In this document: piece after piece, positions 7,620 through 16,914 of the stretch
Numbering within the stretch: the stretch's first letter is position 1
Layout: every line of letters begins with the position of its first letter
Assembly (NCBI GenBank): GCA_902763505.1
Contig: CACWSO010000017.1
Span: forward strand, 1 to 64,000
Direction of reading: 5' to 3'
Length of the DNA stretch: 64,000 nt
DNA from: an uncultured Eubacteriales bacterium
GTDB taxonomy: Bacteria > Bacillota > Clostridia > Peptostreptococcales > Anaerovoracaceae
Made by a program: the position numbers and the translations under genes
The notes under the pieces: generated by a model
Seen by the model: only the letters and a program-made list of their open reading frames with translations
What the model was told of the DNA's origin: nothing
Databases searched by the model: none

Positions 7620-10076
7620 TTAATGATGCAGTAATCCTTCTAACGTTTCAAACAAAACGTCCGGTTCTACCGGCTTGCTCAGATGTGCATTCAGACCTGC
7701 CTGCATACTGCGCTGGACATCCTCATCAAATGCATTTGCAGTTAACGCTATGATAGGGGTTGTCTTTGCGTCAGACCTGTTCATAGCCCTGATTCTCCGG
7801 GTCGCTTCCAGACCATCCATTTCAGGCATCCGCATATCCATCAGGATAGCGTCATAATAGCCCTCTTCGTGTTCTCCAAACAATTCTACAGCAATACGCC
7901 CATTTTCTGCGTGATCCACTTGCATCTCACGCATGGAAAGTACCATGGCAATTATTTCGGCATTTACTGCAACATCTTCCGCCAACAGCACTCTGCGTCC
8001 CTTGAGGTCTGCCGTTTTTCGTACAAGTTCTGCGTTCTTCTTTTTGAAGGCCTCCCTGAACTCATCAAGCACATTCCCTGCAAAAAGCGGTTTCGCAACA
8101 AATGTGTCCACACCTGCCGCCTTTGCTTCATCCTCAACTTCATCCCAATTATATGAGGTAAGAATGATGACAGGCGTTTCAGTGCCCACGACAGCACGAA
8201 TCTGCCGAGTCGTTTCTATGCCATCCATATCAGGCATGCGCCAATCTACCAGAATCAGATTATAAGGTTCCCGTCTGGCATGGCGAACTTTCACCATTTG
8301 CAGGCCTTCTTCTCCAGACAGTGCCTTTTCACAATTCACACCCACCTGTCCCAGCACAAGCTGGGCGTTTTCACAGGCGATTGGATCATCATCAATCACC
8401 AATACACACATCTCATGAGGATGCAGCATATTATCTTCTATTTCAGTGCTTTTGCGATCGCAGTCGATCAGTGTGACAGTAACGGTAAACGTTGTTCCCT
8501 TGTGTTTTTCGCTCTCTACCGAAATTGTTCCGTTCATCAGCTCGATGAAGTTCTTGGTTATGGCCATGCCCAAACCTGTGCTTCCATAACGGCTTGTGCT
8601 GGAAGAATCTTCCTGACTGAATGCATCAAACAGCTTTGGAAGAAAATCCTGATTCATTCCAATACCTGTATCGCTGATGATAAAGCGAAGGGTGGATTTC
8701 CCATCAAATCGAGCAACTTCTTCCACAACAAATGTGACACTTCCGCCTGACGGCGTAAACTTGACTGCATTCCCGAGGATATTGATCATCACCTGCCGCA
8801 ACTTCATTTCATCGCCAATGTAATAATCGTCAACCGCGCCTTTTACACGACACTCATACTCAAGCCCCTTATCCCGGCACTGCCCGCTTATGATCGTGTT
8901 GACCTGAGCCAACGCTCTTGCGAAAGAAAACTCTTCATTCTTCACGGTCATACGACCGGATTCAATACGGCTCATATCGAGAATGTCGTTGATTATGCTG
9001 AGCAGATGCTGTGCTGATAGTCCGATCTTTTCAAGGTGTTCTCGCGTCGTCTCAGAAATGCCGGGGTCATTCAGCGCAATTCTGTCCAGCCCAATGATTG
9101 CATTCATTGGGGTGCGGATTTCATGGCTCATATTAGACAGGAAAGCTGTCTTTGCCTTGTTGGCCTGATTTGCCTCTTCTAACGCAACACTCAGAGATTC
9201 CCGCTGTTGCACCAGTTCCTGCATCATTTCCTTCTGTTCATTGATATCTATGAACACACCAACATACGTTTTAGGAGAACCATCAGGACGACGCGTAGGT
9301 TTGCCGACAGCCCGATACCAGCGATATCCTCTGTTTTTCGTCAGCAGACGGTACTCTACATCATAGGTCTTTTGACCTGTATAGTCGGAAATCGTTTCAT
9401 TAAATTCCTTCAGTATGCGCTCCTTGTCGTCAGGATGCAGCAGGTCAGACCAGGACTCCAGTACATCCGGAAAGTCATCTGTGCCATGATACCCAAGCAT
9501 CCTTCGGAATTCGTCACTCCAGATGACCTGCTTCATCACGCCGGATTCATCAAATTCCATCGTCCATTTGCCGGATCCGAGCATTTCATGAATGGTGTCG
9601 AGAGACGCAGATTCGTTTTGCAGTTCAGCGTACAGAACATCATGTTCCTTTTCCTGCGTTACGTCGATCGTAACGCCTTTGTACTGCAACGGCCTGCCTT
9701 CAGAATCCCGGGATATCTTGCCCATGCTGCGGAACCACCTGATCGTGCCGTCCTTTCTGCAAAAACGGTAATCATAGCCCGCTGTCTGCATGATGTTTGC
9801 ATCCAAAACACTGGCGGTCATATTGCTAAGAAAAGCATCCCTGTCTTCCGGGTGAATGCCCCGCAAGAATGGGCCCATTTCATTCGGGCAATCACTCTGG
9901 TCGTGATAACCCATCAGTCGGCGGAAGCCGTCGCGCCATTGTACAGATGCTATGGAACCGTTTGGCTCATAGTTGATGATCCAGCTTCCCGCCTGTGTCA
10001 GATCGGTAAATAGACGGATCGTTGCGGCCTGTTCTTCTATTTTTTGTCTGTCCTTTTCATCGTTTTCCCTGTTCAT
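7620..10076 (-). CDS. Hybrid sensor histidine kinase with two PAS and two receiver domains
   Basis: This 818-residue signalling protein has two PAS/PAC sensor domains (about 20-145 and 155-285). A HisKA domain follows with phospho-acceptor His318 in SNMSHEIRTP, then an ATPase domain with DTGIGM and GSTGLGMAI. Two receiver domains carry acceptor Asp611 (VDWRMPDMDG) and Asp747 (MDMRMPEMDG). No transmembrane helix is apparent, so it is probably cytosolic and senses an internal signal such as redox state or a ligand. No HPt domain or output regulator is fused or adjacent. The ribosome site AAAGGAG supports the start. YihY lies upstream on the same strand after 29 bases. Confidence 0.93.
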   Translation of the reverse strand: MNRENDEKDRQKIEEQAATIRLFTDLTQAGSWIINYEPNGSIASVQWRDGFRRLMGYHDQSDCPNEMGPFLRGIHPEDRDAFLSNMTASVLDANIMQTAGYDYRFCRKDGTIRWFRSMGKISRDSEGRPLQYKGVTIDVTQEKEHDVLYAELQNESASLDTIHEMLGSGKWTMEFDESGVMKQVIWSDEFRRMLGYHGTDDFPDVLESWSDLLHPDDKERILKEFNETISDYTGQKTYDVEYRLLTKNRGYRWYRAVGKPTRRPDGSPKTYVGVFIDINEQKEMMQELVQQRESLSVALEEANQANKAKTAFLSNMSHEIRTPMNAIIGLDRIALNDPGISETTREHLEKIGLSAQHLLSIINDILDMSRIESGRMTVKNEEFSFARALAQVNTIISGQCRDKGLEYECRVKGAVDDYYIGDEMKLRQVMINILGNAVKFTPSGGSVTFVVEEVARFDGKSTLRFIISDTGIGMNQDFLPKLFDAFSQEDSSSTSRYGSTGLGMAITKNFIELMNGTISVESEKHKGTTFTVTVTLIDCDRKSTEIEDNMLHPHEMCVLVIDDDPIACENAQLVLGQVGVNCEKALSGEEGLQMVKVRHARREPYNLILVDWRMPDMDGIETTRQIRAVVGTETPVIILTSYNWDEVEDEAKAAGVDTFVAKPLFAGNVLDEFREAFKKKNAELVRKTADLKGRRVLLAEDVAVNAEIIAMVLSMREMQVDHAENGRIAVELFGEHEEGYYDAILMDMRMPEMDGLEATRRIRAMNRSDAKTTPIIALTANAFDEDVQRSMQAGLNAHLSKPVEPDVLFETLEGLLHH

Positions 10077-10105
10077 AAAGGACTCCTTTCATCTAGGTCT
10101 GCTTA

Positions 10106-11053
10106 TTATAATCCCTCCTGACGCCTCTCTTCAAGAGTACGGTTCAGAACACCGCCGCCAAACAGGATCATGACGATGAACCGGAGCCACAGAAGCACCA
10201 GGAACAGCGATGCCAGTGATCCATACAGATTGGAAGCGTGGTAAAACCGCGGGATGAAGAAGGCGAACAGCTCGGTAAACAAGAACCAGCATATACCGGT
10301 GGCTAACGCACCTGGAAGCTGGCTCTTCAGCGTTCTGCCTTTTGCAGGTAGTTTTGCGAAGATGATCATAATCACCAAAAGCGCCAACAGAATGACGACC
10401 AGCGAACTGATGTGAAAGAATGAGTCGATATTCTCTAGGGTTGAGTTGAGCACATCCGGATTTGCTTTTTTTACCGCTGAACAGATGGTACTCGCAAGGG
10501 AGTCTCCCAGCATTTCAAATATCAGAAGCGCAGGAATCAGGATGATCAGCATCAGGGTGAAAAGCAACCTTTTCAGAATAGGCTTTGCGATGGCGATACC
10601 TTTTTCCAGCAATCCGCGTTTTTTATCTTCTTTTGTTTCGGCCTCTACTTCGTCCTTCGCTTCGCTATCAACGTCTTCGCTGTCCAGTTGATTCAATCCC
10701 TTTTGAATTGCCATGACACCTTTGCTCGCTGCCCATAATGTCGTTACAGCTGCCGCCGAAGCTAACAGTCCGCCGGACTGATCTTTAATATCCAGCATCA
10801 AAGATACAACAAAATCCTCGATGGATCCCAGGTCAGGCAAAAGTTGAAACAGGATATCTGCAACGTCCTTTGCTGAGTAGCCAGGGATCAGGTTTACGAT
10901 GGATATAATCAGAATGATGCAAGGGAACACCGCTGTGACGATGAACAGCGTCGCGTAGCCCGAATACACCGACATATTGTTGTCCTGAAACATCGCAAAT
11001 CCACGAAGGATGATATCTTTTAATCGTGAGAGCAGGTTCTTGAATCGGTCCAT
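10106..11053 (-). CDS. YihY/BrkB-family integral membrane protein
   Basis: This 315-residue protein has the family layout: an N-terminal cytosolic segment, the block NNMSVYSGYATLFIVTAVFP, and about six hydrophobic helices. A charged loop at about 125-145 is rich in Asp, Glu and Lys, and is more acidic than usual. The family was once called ribonuclease BN by mistake; its function is unproven, and roles as a transporter or in envelope integrity have been suggested. A weak ribosome site (AAAGGCG) precedes the ATG. It may share a transcript with the histidine kinase. Confidence 0.85.
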   Translation of the reverse strand: MDRFKNLLSRLKDIILRGFAMFQDNNMSVYSGYATLFIVTAVFPCIILIISIVNLIPGYSAKDVADILFQLLPDLGSIEDFVVSLMLDIKDQSGGLLASAAAVTTLWAASKGVMAIQKGLNQLDSEDVDSEAKDEVEAETKEDKKRGLLEKGIAIAKPILKRLLFTLMLIILIPALLIFEMLGDSLASTICSAVKKANPDVLNSTLENIDSFFHISSLVVILLALLVIMIIFAKLPAKGRTLKSQLPGALATGICWFLFTELFAFFIPRFYHASNLYGSLASLFLVLLWLRFIVMILFGGGVLNRTLEERRQEGL

Positions 11054-11236
11054 AGTTTTGTCGCCTTTCTACTGAAGATATTATACGTGAAAACAGGCTG
11101 TTGTTCAAAGACATTATGAGCCGTTCAGAGGCTCCATCAGCTTGCTTTTTCTTATTGTTTTTCCTATACTTTGATTATAGGATACGAAATCACAATCATG
11201 CCGCAGTTTGCATATCTGGAAAAGGAGGCGGAAGAA

Positions 11237-12946
11237 ATGACAGCAAAAGCTGATAGGATTTTGAAAAACGCGAAGGTGTATTCGGTCACGCTGGACGATC
11301 AGGTGATACGCGCGGACGCAGTTGGTATCTCCGACGGCAAGATCATCTTTGTCGGCTCCAATCAGGATGCCGAAGCATACATCGGAGAAGATACGGTCGT
11401 CACCGATTGCGAAGGCAAGAGCGTTTTACCGGGATTTGGAGACGCCCACATGCATTTCGCATGGTCGGCGAAGAAGTATGCTGTAGCTGATGTGGCAAAC
11501 ATCGTAGACAAGAAAAAGGATACGCCGGACGATGTCATCAAGAAAATACAGGGCGTCCTGAAAGATTATGCGGAGGAGCATAAGAATTACGCAGTGATAC
11601 AAGGTATCGGATGGGACCGGTTCTGGTTCCTGGGCGCACTGCAAGGCATCACAAGACCGTTCACACGGCATGACTTGGATGCCGCCGTACCGGACCGGCC
11701 GGTCGTCATGCTGTCCTACTGCGGACATGTTATGGTCCTGAACACAAAGGCAATTGAAGCGGCAGGGCTGTCTGCCGATACGCCGGAGCCGGATAATGGA
11801 ATCATCCGGAGAGAAGCGGACGGATATCCCGATGGGTATATTCAGGAACCGGATCTGATGACTCGAATCATGGCTGCCATTCCGGGTTACGCCTTCACAA
11901 AGGAACAGAACATGGAGGCTATGCTCAAATGTCAGGAAGCATTTTTTCAGAATGGTACGACTTTGGGCGCCGATCTTCTGGGAGATGAGGAAAACTACAC
12001 ATACATCAAGGAAATGGCGGAAGAGGGAATTCTGAAAGTGCGGATGAATGGCGTCCATACGGTCTACAACGATGACTGGGAAGAAGATTATGCCAAAGAA
12101 AATGCAGAATGGGGAAAGTACAATGTAGAAGATGTATTCAAGGTCGACACCATCAAATATTTCGTCGACGGAACCCCTGCCATGCTGGTGCCATATACTG
12201 AGGAATTCTGTAAAGAAAGCGGAATGCCGGCGGAATATAAAGGCGATTTTCTCTGGGACTACGACAACCTCATGAAGTCCATGGAAACCGTCCGGAAAGA
12301 CGGCCACAATATCCATGTGCACGCCATGGGAGATTACGGGGCGCAGGCAACCATCGACTGCATGATCAATGCGCAGAAATACAACGATGGAAGAGATCTG
12401 CGGGATGCGATCGCGCATTGTTCTTTCGTGACGCCGGAAGACAGGAAGAGAATGGGCGAGCATAATATCATCGGAAGCATCCAGCCGTACTGGATGAGTG
12501 GATGTCTGGAAGCAACGCCGGAATACCTTCTGATGCTTGGCCTGGAACGCGCGAAAGAGGCGTTCCTATGCAAAAGCTACATGGACGCAGGCGTAAGGTG
12601 TGCTTTTGGATCGGACTTCCCGGTGACTCCGATCAATCCGTTCCAGGGGATGCAGATTGCAATAACAAGGCGTGAAACGCCGCTCGATCCGAATTACGAG
12701 ATTGCAAAGGATGCGACCTGTTACAATCCGGAAGACTGTATCACTCTTCAGCAGGCGATTCAGGCCTTTACGATCAATACCGCTTACCAGTGGCATCTGG
12801 AAGACGTAACAGGTTCTATAGAAGTCGGCAAATCCGCGGACCTCGTGCTGATCGACCATGATATTGAAGCAACACCCGCGGAAGAGCTGTATACGATCAA
12901 GGTTCTTGAGACGCTGCTGCGGGGAGAAACCGTATATAAGGCATAG
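11237..12946 (+). CDS. YtcJ-like amidohydrolase
   Basis: This 569-residue metal-dependent hydrolase is of the amidohydrolase superfamily, YtcJ branch. Metal-ligand histidines appear in GDAHMHF, with later conserved blocks NIHVHAMGDYGA and FGSDFPVTPINPF and the closing GSIEVGKSADLVLID. Characterised relatives cleave N-substituted amides such as N-substituted formamides. The start at 11237 is chosen because AAAGGAGG lies 8 bases upstream; an upstream ATG at 11171 has no such site. A second amidohydrolase of the same family follows, and an EutH-like transporter lies beyond it, so an amide or amine substrate is plausible. Confidence 0.9.
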   Translation: MTAKADRILKNAKVYSVTLDDQVIRADAVGISDGKIIFVGSNQDAEAYIGEDTVVTDCEGKSVLPGFGDAHMHFAWSAKKYAVADVANIVDKKKDTPDDVIKKIQGVLKDYAEEHKNYAVIQGIGWDRFWFLGALQGITRPFTRHDLDAAVPDRPVVMLSYCGHVMVLNTKAIEAAGLSADTPEPDNGIIRREADGYPDGYIQEPDLMTRIMAAIPGYAFTKEQNMEAMLKCQEAFFQNGTTLGADLLGDEENYTYIKEMAEEGILKVRMNGVHTVYNDDWEEDYAKENAEWGKYNVEDVFKVDTIKYFVDGTPAMLVPYTEEFCKESGMPAEYKGDFLWDYDNLMKSMETVRKDGHNIHVHAMGDYGAQATIDCMINAQKYNDGRDLRDAIAHCSFVTPEDRKRMGEHNIIGSIQPYWMSGCLEATPEYLLMLGLERAKEAFLCKSYMDAGVRCAFGSDFPVTPINPFQGMQIAITRRETPLDPNYEIAKDATCYNPEDCITLQQAIQAFTINTAYQWHLEDVTGSIEVGKSADLVLIDHDIEATPAEELYTIKVLETLLRGETVYKA

Positions 12947-12968
12947 AAACGAGGAAAGATGAGGAAGG

Positions 12969-12994
12969 ATGATGAAAGCTTATGATGAAAGCTT
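12969..12994 (+). repeat. 13-bp perfect tandem duplication at a start codon
   Basis: The 13-base word ATGATGAAAGCTT occurs at 12969-12981 and again, directly adjacent, at 12982-12994. The second copy supplies the start of the downstream amidohydrolase. The first copy's ATG is out of frame and would make only an 18-residue peptide. The duplication pushes the ribosome site (about 12962-12968) roughly 13 bases from the usable ATG, which may lower translation. Confidence 0.9.
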
Positions 12995-14619
12995 ATACGA
13001 ATGGAAAGATCTATACAGTCAATGAGAATCGCGATTGGGCGCAGGCTGTCGTCATAGACGGAAACCGCATCGTATATGTGGGAGATGATAAAGGCGCAAA
13101 AGATTATATTGCCGGGGAACAGGCAGAGGTCGAAGACCTTGAAGGGAAACTGATGCTGCCTGGCCTGATCGATGGACACTGTCATCCTATTATGGGCGCA
13201 CTGTTTAAATCAGGCGTGGTTCTGAACGGGTTGTTTACTCTTGATGAGATGCTTGCAGAAATCAGGAGATATATCGAAGCTCACCCAGGCAGAAAGTATT
13301 ATCACGGAAAAGGTTTTCAGGAAGAATATTTTATCCAGAACGAAATACGGCCTGACAAATCCATGCTGGACAGCATTTGTGATGACACACCTGTTTTCAT
13401 CTTTGGATCAAGCGGACATGTGGCCTGGTGCAATTCTTGTGCCCTTGAAAAGGCAGGCATTACAGCGGATACGCCGGATCCTCATCCGGGACGTAGCTAT
13501 TTTGCCAGAGATGCCGAGGGAAATCCGACAGGGTATGTACTTGAAAACATGGCCACGTCAATGGTGAATGAAAAAATTGAAGTCATCGATCAGGAAGATG
13601 TGGAGCGCAGCTTGCTGGAACTCTCGGAAGAATATGCCGAGAACGGTGTGACCTCACTCTGTGACATGGGCGGCTTCGGGGGAATGCTCGATTACATGAA
13701 AAATGGGTTGATCGATCTTGTTGAATCAGGAGTCTTGAAACAAAGACTCAGCGGCTGCGGAGCAATGGTGAACAGTATTGGGGAAGTTGATGCAGGAATC
13801 GCTTTAACACGGGAACTGAACAAGAGAGCGAACAACGATTTATGCAGGTTCAGCTTCGTGAAGATGTTCCAGGATGGAACATTGGAGGATTTGACTGCGG
13901 CAATCTCCGTTCCGTATCTCAATATTGGCTCTGCGCCGGAACCGTTTTTCTCCGAGGAGGAGATGATCCAGGCAGGACTGAAGATCGCAGAAGCAGGTTT
14001 TGATATCAATGTTCACTGCATCGGCGATATGGCAGCCCACGGACTCGTCAAAATGACAGAGGCCCTGCGGGACGCAGGATATCACGACACGAGAGTAACA
14101 GATTCTCATTCCACATACATCTACAAAGGAGATGTTCCGAAGTTCGGGGAGCTCGGCATCCTCGCCAATACGACATACGTATGGCATGCTGCATTCGAAG
14201 AAGAGAAGGATATTCTTTCTCCGGAACTTCCGCCGATGTATGAACTGAAGTCCGTGCTCAATGGCGGAGGGAAAGTCGGCGCAGGATCGGACTATCCGAC
14301 CGATGATTTTGGATTTGAACCAATGAAGGGATTTCAGATGGGATGTACGAGGAAAATGTATCGGGATGATATCATGCCTAGTGCATATGAACTTGCACCT
14401 GCATCTGAAAAGCTGTCGATGGATGATATCATCACATCATATACGATCAGTAATGCATATCAGATGCGCATGGAAGACAAGATCGGATCCATCGAAGTGG
14501 GTAAGTATGCAGACTTAATCGTTCTGGATCAAAATGTTTTTGAAATACCGATTGAGGATGTTTACAAGACACGCGTCTGTGAAACAATCATGAACGGTGA
14601 AACGACGTACAAGAGATAG
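12982..14619 (+). CDS. YtcJ-like amidohydrolase (second copy)
   Basis: This 545-residue protein is a paralogue of the preceding amidohydrolase, with LPGLIDGHCHPIMG, later INVHCIGDMAAHG and GAGSDYPTDDFG metal-site blocks, and the same KIGSIEVGKYADLIVLD ending. The start codon could be 12982 or 12985 (MMKAY). Both lie in the second copy of a 13-bp tandem duplication that lengthens the spacing to the AGGAAGG ribosome site. It is 35 bases behind the first gene and likely co-transcribed. The two enzymes differ enough to suggest different substrates. A terminator follows at 14648. Confidence 0.9.
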   Translation: MMKAYTNGKIYTVNENRDWAQAVVIDGNRIVYVGDDKGAKDYIAGEQAEVEDLEGKLMLPGLIDGHCHPIMGALFKSGVVLNGLFTLDEMLAEIRRYIEAHPGRKYYHGKGFQEEYFIQNEIRPDKSMLDSICDDTPVFIFGSSGHVAWCNSCALEKAGITADTPDPHPGRSYFARDAEGNPTGYVLENMATSMVNEKIEVIDQEDVERSLLELSEEYAENGVTSLCDMGGFGGMLDYMKNGLIDLVESGVLKQRLSGCGAMVNSIGEVDAGIALTRELNKRANNDLCRFSFVKMFQDGTLEDLTAAISVPYLNIGSAPEPFFSEEEMIQAGLKIAEAGFDINVHCIGDMAAHGLVKMTEALRDAGYHDTRVTDSHSTYIYKGDVPKFGELGILANTTYVWHAAFEEEKDILSPELPPMYELKSVLNGGGKVGAGSDYPTDDFGFEPMKGFQMGCTRKMYRDDIMPSAYELAPASEKLSMDDIITSYTISNAYQMRMEDKIGSIEVGKYADLIVLDQNVFEIPIEDVYKTRVCETIMNGETTYKR

Positions 14620-14647
14620 GCTGAAACGTATATTCCACTAAGATGAA

Positions 14648-14673
14648 AAGAGGAACCTAATGTTCCTCTTTTT
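14648..14673. terminator. Bidirectional terminator between convergent genes
   Basis: AAGAGGAAC (14648-14656) pairs with GTTCCTCTT (14662-14670), with further T residues after it on the plus strand. It separates the second amidohydrolase (plus) from the EutH-like gene (minus), whose last codons lie in the hairpin. Confidence 0.8.
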
Positions 14674-15742
14674 CTTTGCTCTGTGAAATCATTAGTGCAA
14701 TCACTACAGCGGCAATACCGCCTGCCAGTTTGGAAATGACGATGGCCGCAATCATATCAGGAGCATACCCTGCGATAAAGCCCAGGTGATCGCCTAAGAC
14801 AAAAGCAGCGGATACACAAAAGGCAGAAGTGACGATTCTTCCTCTCTCGTTCATGTTTTCCATCATGCTGAAGATCGGAATCGCATTTGCCAGGATGATC
14901 AGAAGGGCGCTGATTGCAGTCTCGTTGACGCCGATTCGTGCGCCTGCCTTTTGCATCGGTTTTCTCAGGATACGCGTGATGATTTCCACCAATACGAATG
15001 CACCGGCGAGAATCACAGCTACATTGCCGATGATCCCGAAGACCTCTACGAGAGGCATAATGTTCGGAAACGGCGTGAAGCCGGTGAACTCCGAGAGAGC
15101 GCCGATACAGGTACCTGCTACGCTGATGCCCAGAATCACTTTTCCAAAGATAATAAAGACTCGTACGATGGTTTTTTCCCATTTCCAAAGACAGATGATG
15201 ATGATCAGAGACAGCACTGTCACCGGAATCAGGTTGATGAGAATCGCTTTGATAGAGATTCCAGCGAAGAGACTACCCACCAATATCCCCACCGGAATCG
15301 CAATAATACCAATCAGGATGCCTTTTGCAACATCCTTTTGGTATTCTTTCTTTGTCAGGTTCATGGCAACCGGAATATTGAAGGTGATCGTTGCACCCAG
15401 CATGGAGGCTGTGATCAATCCCACTGCGTAACCATCATTGCTTTCGGCAAGCTGCTTTACCAGTGCAGCACCGCCGGTGTCCAGATCGAGAATCATACCT
15501 CCGAAGACGCCGGGGTCCGCGCCAAGCCAGCCAAAAACTGGACCGACCACAGGTTTCAGGATGCTGCCCAGAAGCGGCGCCAGCACAAGTAAACCGGCCG
15601 TAGAGATGACCAGGGTTCCCATGGCCATGATACCGTCTTCCCACTTGTTTCCAAGCCTGAGACGGCTGCCGGTGATCTGATCCGCTGCGCCTACCAGGAC
15701 AAAGAAGAGCATGATATATATGATGATTCGATTGATGTCCAT
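14657..15742 (-). CDS. EutH-like amine transporter
   Basis: This protein of about 361 residues resembles the ethanolamine permease EutH along its whole length. It has roughly ten hydrophobic helices and the conserved block MILDLDTGGAALVKQLA, and later FVLGDHLGFIAGY. The start at 15742 (MDINRI) is preferred because a GAGGGAG site precedes it; an upstream ATG at 15775 lacks one. No eut structural genes (ammonia lyase, microcompartment shell) are in this window. It may therefore serve a different amine, perhaps one released or consumed by the amidohydrolases and class III aminotransferase on either side. That link is inference. Confidence 0.85.
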   Translation of the reverse strand: MDINRIIIYIMLFFVLVGAADQITGSRLRLGNKWEDGIMAMGTLVISTAGLLVLAPLLGSILKPVVGPVFGWLGADPGVFGGMILDLDTGGAALVKQLAESNDGYAVGLITASMLGATITFNIPVAMNLTKKEYQKDVAKGILIGIIAIPVGILVGSLFAGISIKAILINLIPVTVLSLIIIICLWKWEKTIVRVFIIFGKVILGISVAGTCIGALSEFTGFTPFPNIMPLVEVFGIIGNVAVILAGAFVLVEIITRILRKPMQKAGARIGVNETAISALLIILANAIPIFSMMENMNERGRIVTSAFCVSAAFVLGDHLGFIAGYAPDMIAAIVISKLAGGIAAVVIALMISQSKEKEEH

Positions 15743-15792
15743 GAATAATCTCCCTCGCTGAAATTTTACCGCCAAACATCAAGAAAATGCAA

Positions 15793-16758
15793 TCACAGTT
15801 TAATCATTTCAGAATAGAAGCAGGCGATAGACTCATAGAGCGCCTGTTTTTTTTCTTGCAGAGAATAAACGGTATCATCCGACACGAGCCGGTTGTAGTT
15901 GCGGTACCAGATGCGGTGCTGATGCGGAGTGTGCCCATGTTTCTTTTTGAATTCGCGATAAAAGAATTTCGGGTCCGAAAATCCGCAGGCGTATCCCACT
16001 TCCGGAACAGACAGCTCCGGATTGCATAAAAGCAGATGTTCTGAATGGTAGACTCTGATTTCATGGAGAAAGGCGCGGAAGGTCTTCAGGGAAGTGGTCT
16101 TGAAAAACTGTGAGAGATAATTGTAATTCAGATGCTCCATCTGACAGATGTCACGCATGGTGATTTTGTCCGCATAGTTTTCGAGCATGTAAGCGATGAT
16201 GTGTTCGAACCGGTCCTGCATGTCTTTGGAGTAAGTGTCATCCAGATTGATGTCATTGAAATACTGGAAGCTGTTCCGCAAGATGCGCAGTACTTCTTTG
16301 GAGAGATTGTTGATTCTTTCTTCGTTGTCATCTGCGGAATGTGTGTATTTGTGCACTTCTTCATAGAGCATCGCCCAAAGAACCTTGCGTAGTTTATCAA
16401 GGGCTGGCTTTTTTGCATTGTCGATTCCGTCACTGCTGCAGACATAATACAGAAGTTCATAGCCTTTACCAGCGAAAAGCGGATGCGTCAAATCAAAATG
16501 AAATGACACAACCAGGTTGTCAGTGTTTTCTACATCTGCCGTTACAGTATGGATGTCGTAGGTATCCGCTTCCTTGATATCACCGGCGTGAAGCACATGC
16601 TTTTCGTGCATGCTGTAAACCTCGACCGTCCCTTGGAGGCACATGATGATCTCCAGTTCGTTTCTATGATAATGCGGCATCTGACGGCTGACGCGGTACA
16701 GGGTGACGGCAACGGGACTATTATGTTCAAAAGCAACAGATTGTTCTTTCGCAAACAC
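15793..16758 (-). CDS. AraC-family transcriptional regulator
   Basis: This is a 321-residue regulator with an N-terminal cupin-type sensor (HYHRNELEIIMCLQGTVEV) and a C-terminal double helix-turn-helix of the AraC type (NYLSQFFKTTSLKTFRAFL and VPEVGYACGFSDPKFFYREFKK). I place the start at a GTG (16758), because GAGGAG lies 7 bases upstream. The longer frame to 16860 lacks a site and would overlap the promoter region of the divergent aminotransferase. Sitting between the EutH-like transporter and the aminotransferase, it probably controls one or both. Confidence 0.88.
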   Translation of the reverse strand: MFAKEQSVAFEHNSPVAVTLYRVSRQMPHYHRNELEIIMCLQGTVEVYSMHEKHVLHAGDIKEADTYDIHTVTADVENTDNLVVSFHFDLTHPLFAGKGYELLYYVCSSDGIDNAKKPALDKLRKVLWAMLYEEVHKYTHSADDNEERINNLSKEVLRILRNSFQYFNDINLDDTYSKDMQDRFEHIIAYMLENYADKITMRDICQMEHLNYNYLSQFFKTTSLKTFRAFLHEIRVYHSEHLLLCNPELSVPEVGYACGFSDPKFFYREFKKKHGHTPHQHRIWYRNYNRLVSDDTVYSLQEKKQALYESIACFYSEMIKL

Positions 16759-16914
16759 GGCATTTCTCCTCAAAAATAGTTTATAATTAAGATAAGTATA
16801 GCGAAACACATGAAAATTGTCTATTTTTTTGAGCGCAATAGGGGAATATACTTTAAACAAGAAGATGCAAAGGCATCAAACCCGATGTGGAATGATAACA
16901 GGAGGAAAAATAGA

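Noticed and set aside
14657..15742. Ethanolamine-utilisation microcompartment locus
   Set aside because: Only the EutH-like permease is present; no shell, ammonia-lyase or aldehyde dehydrogenase genes are in the window.
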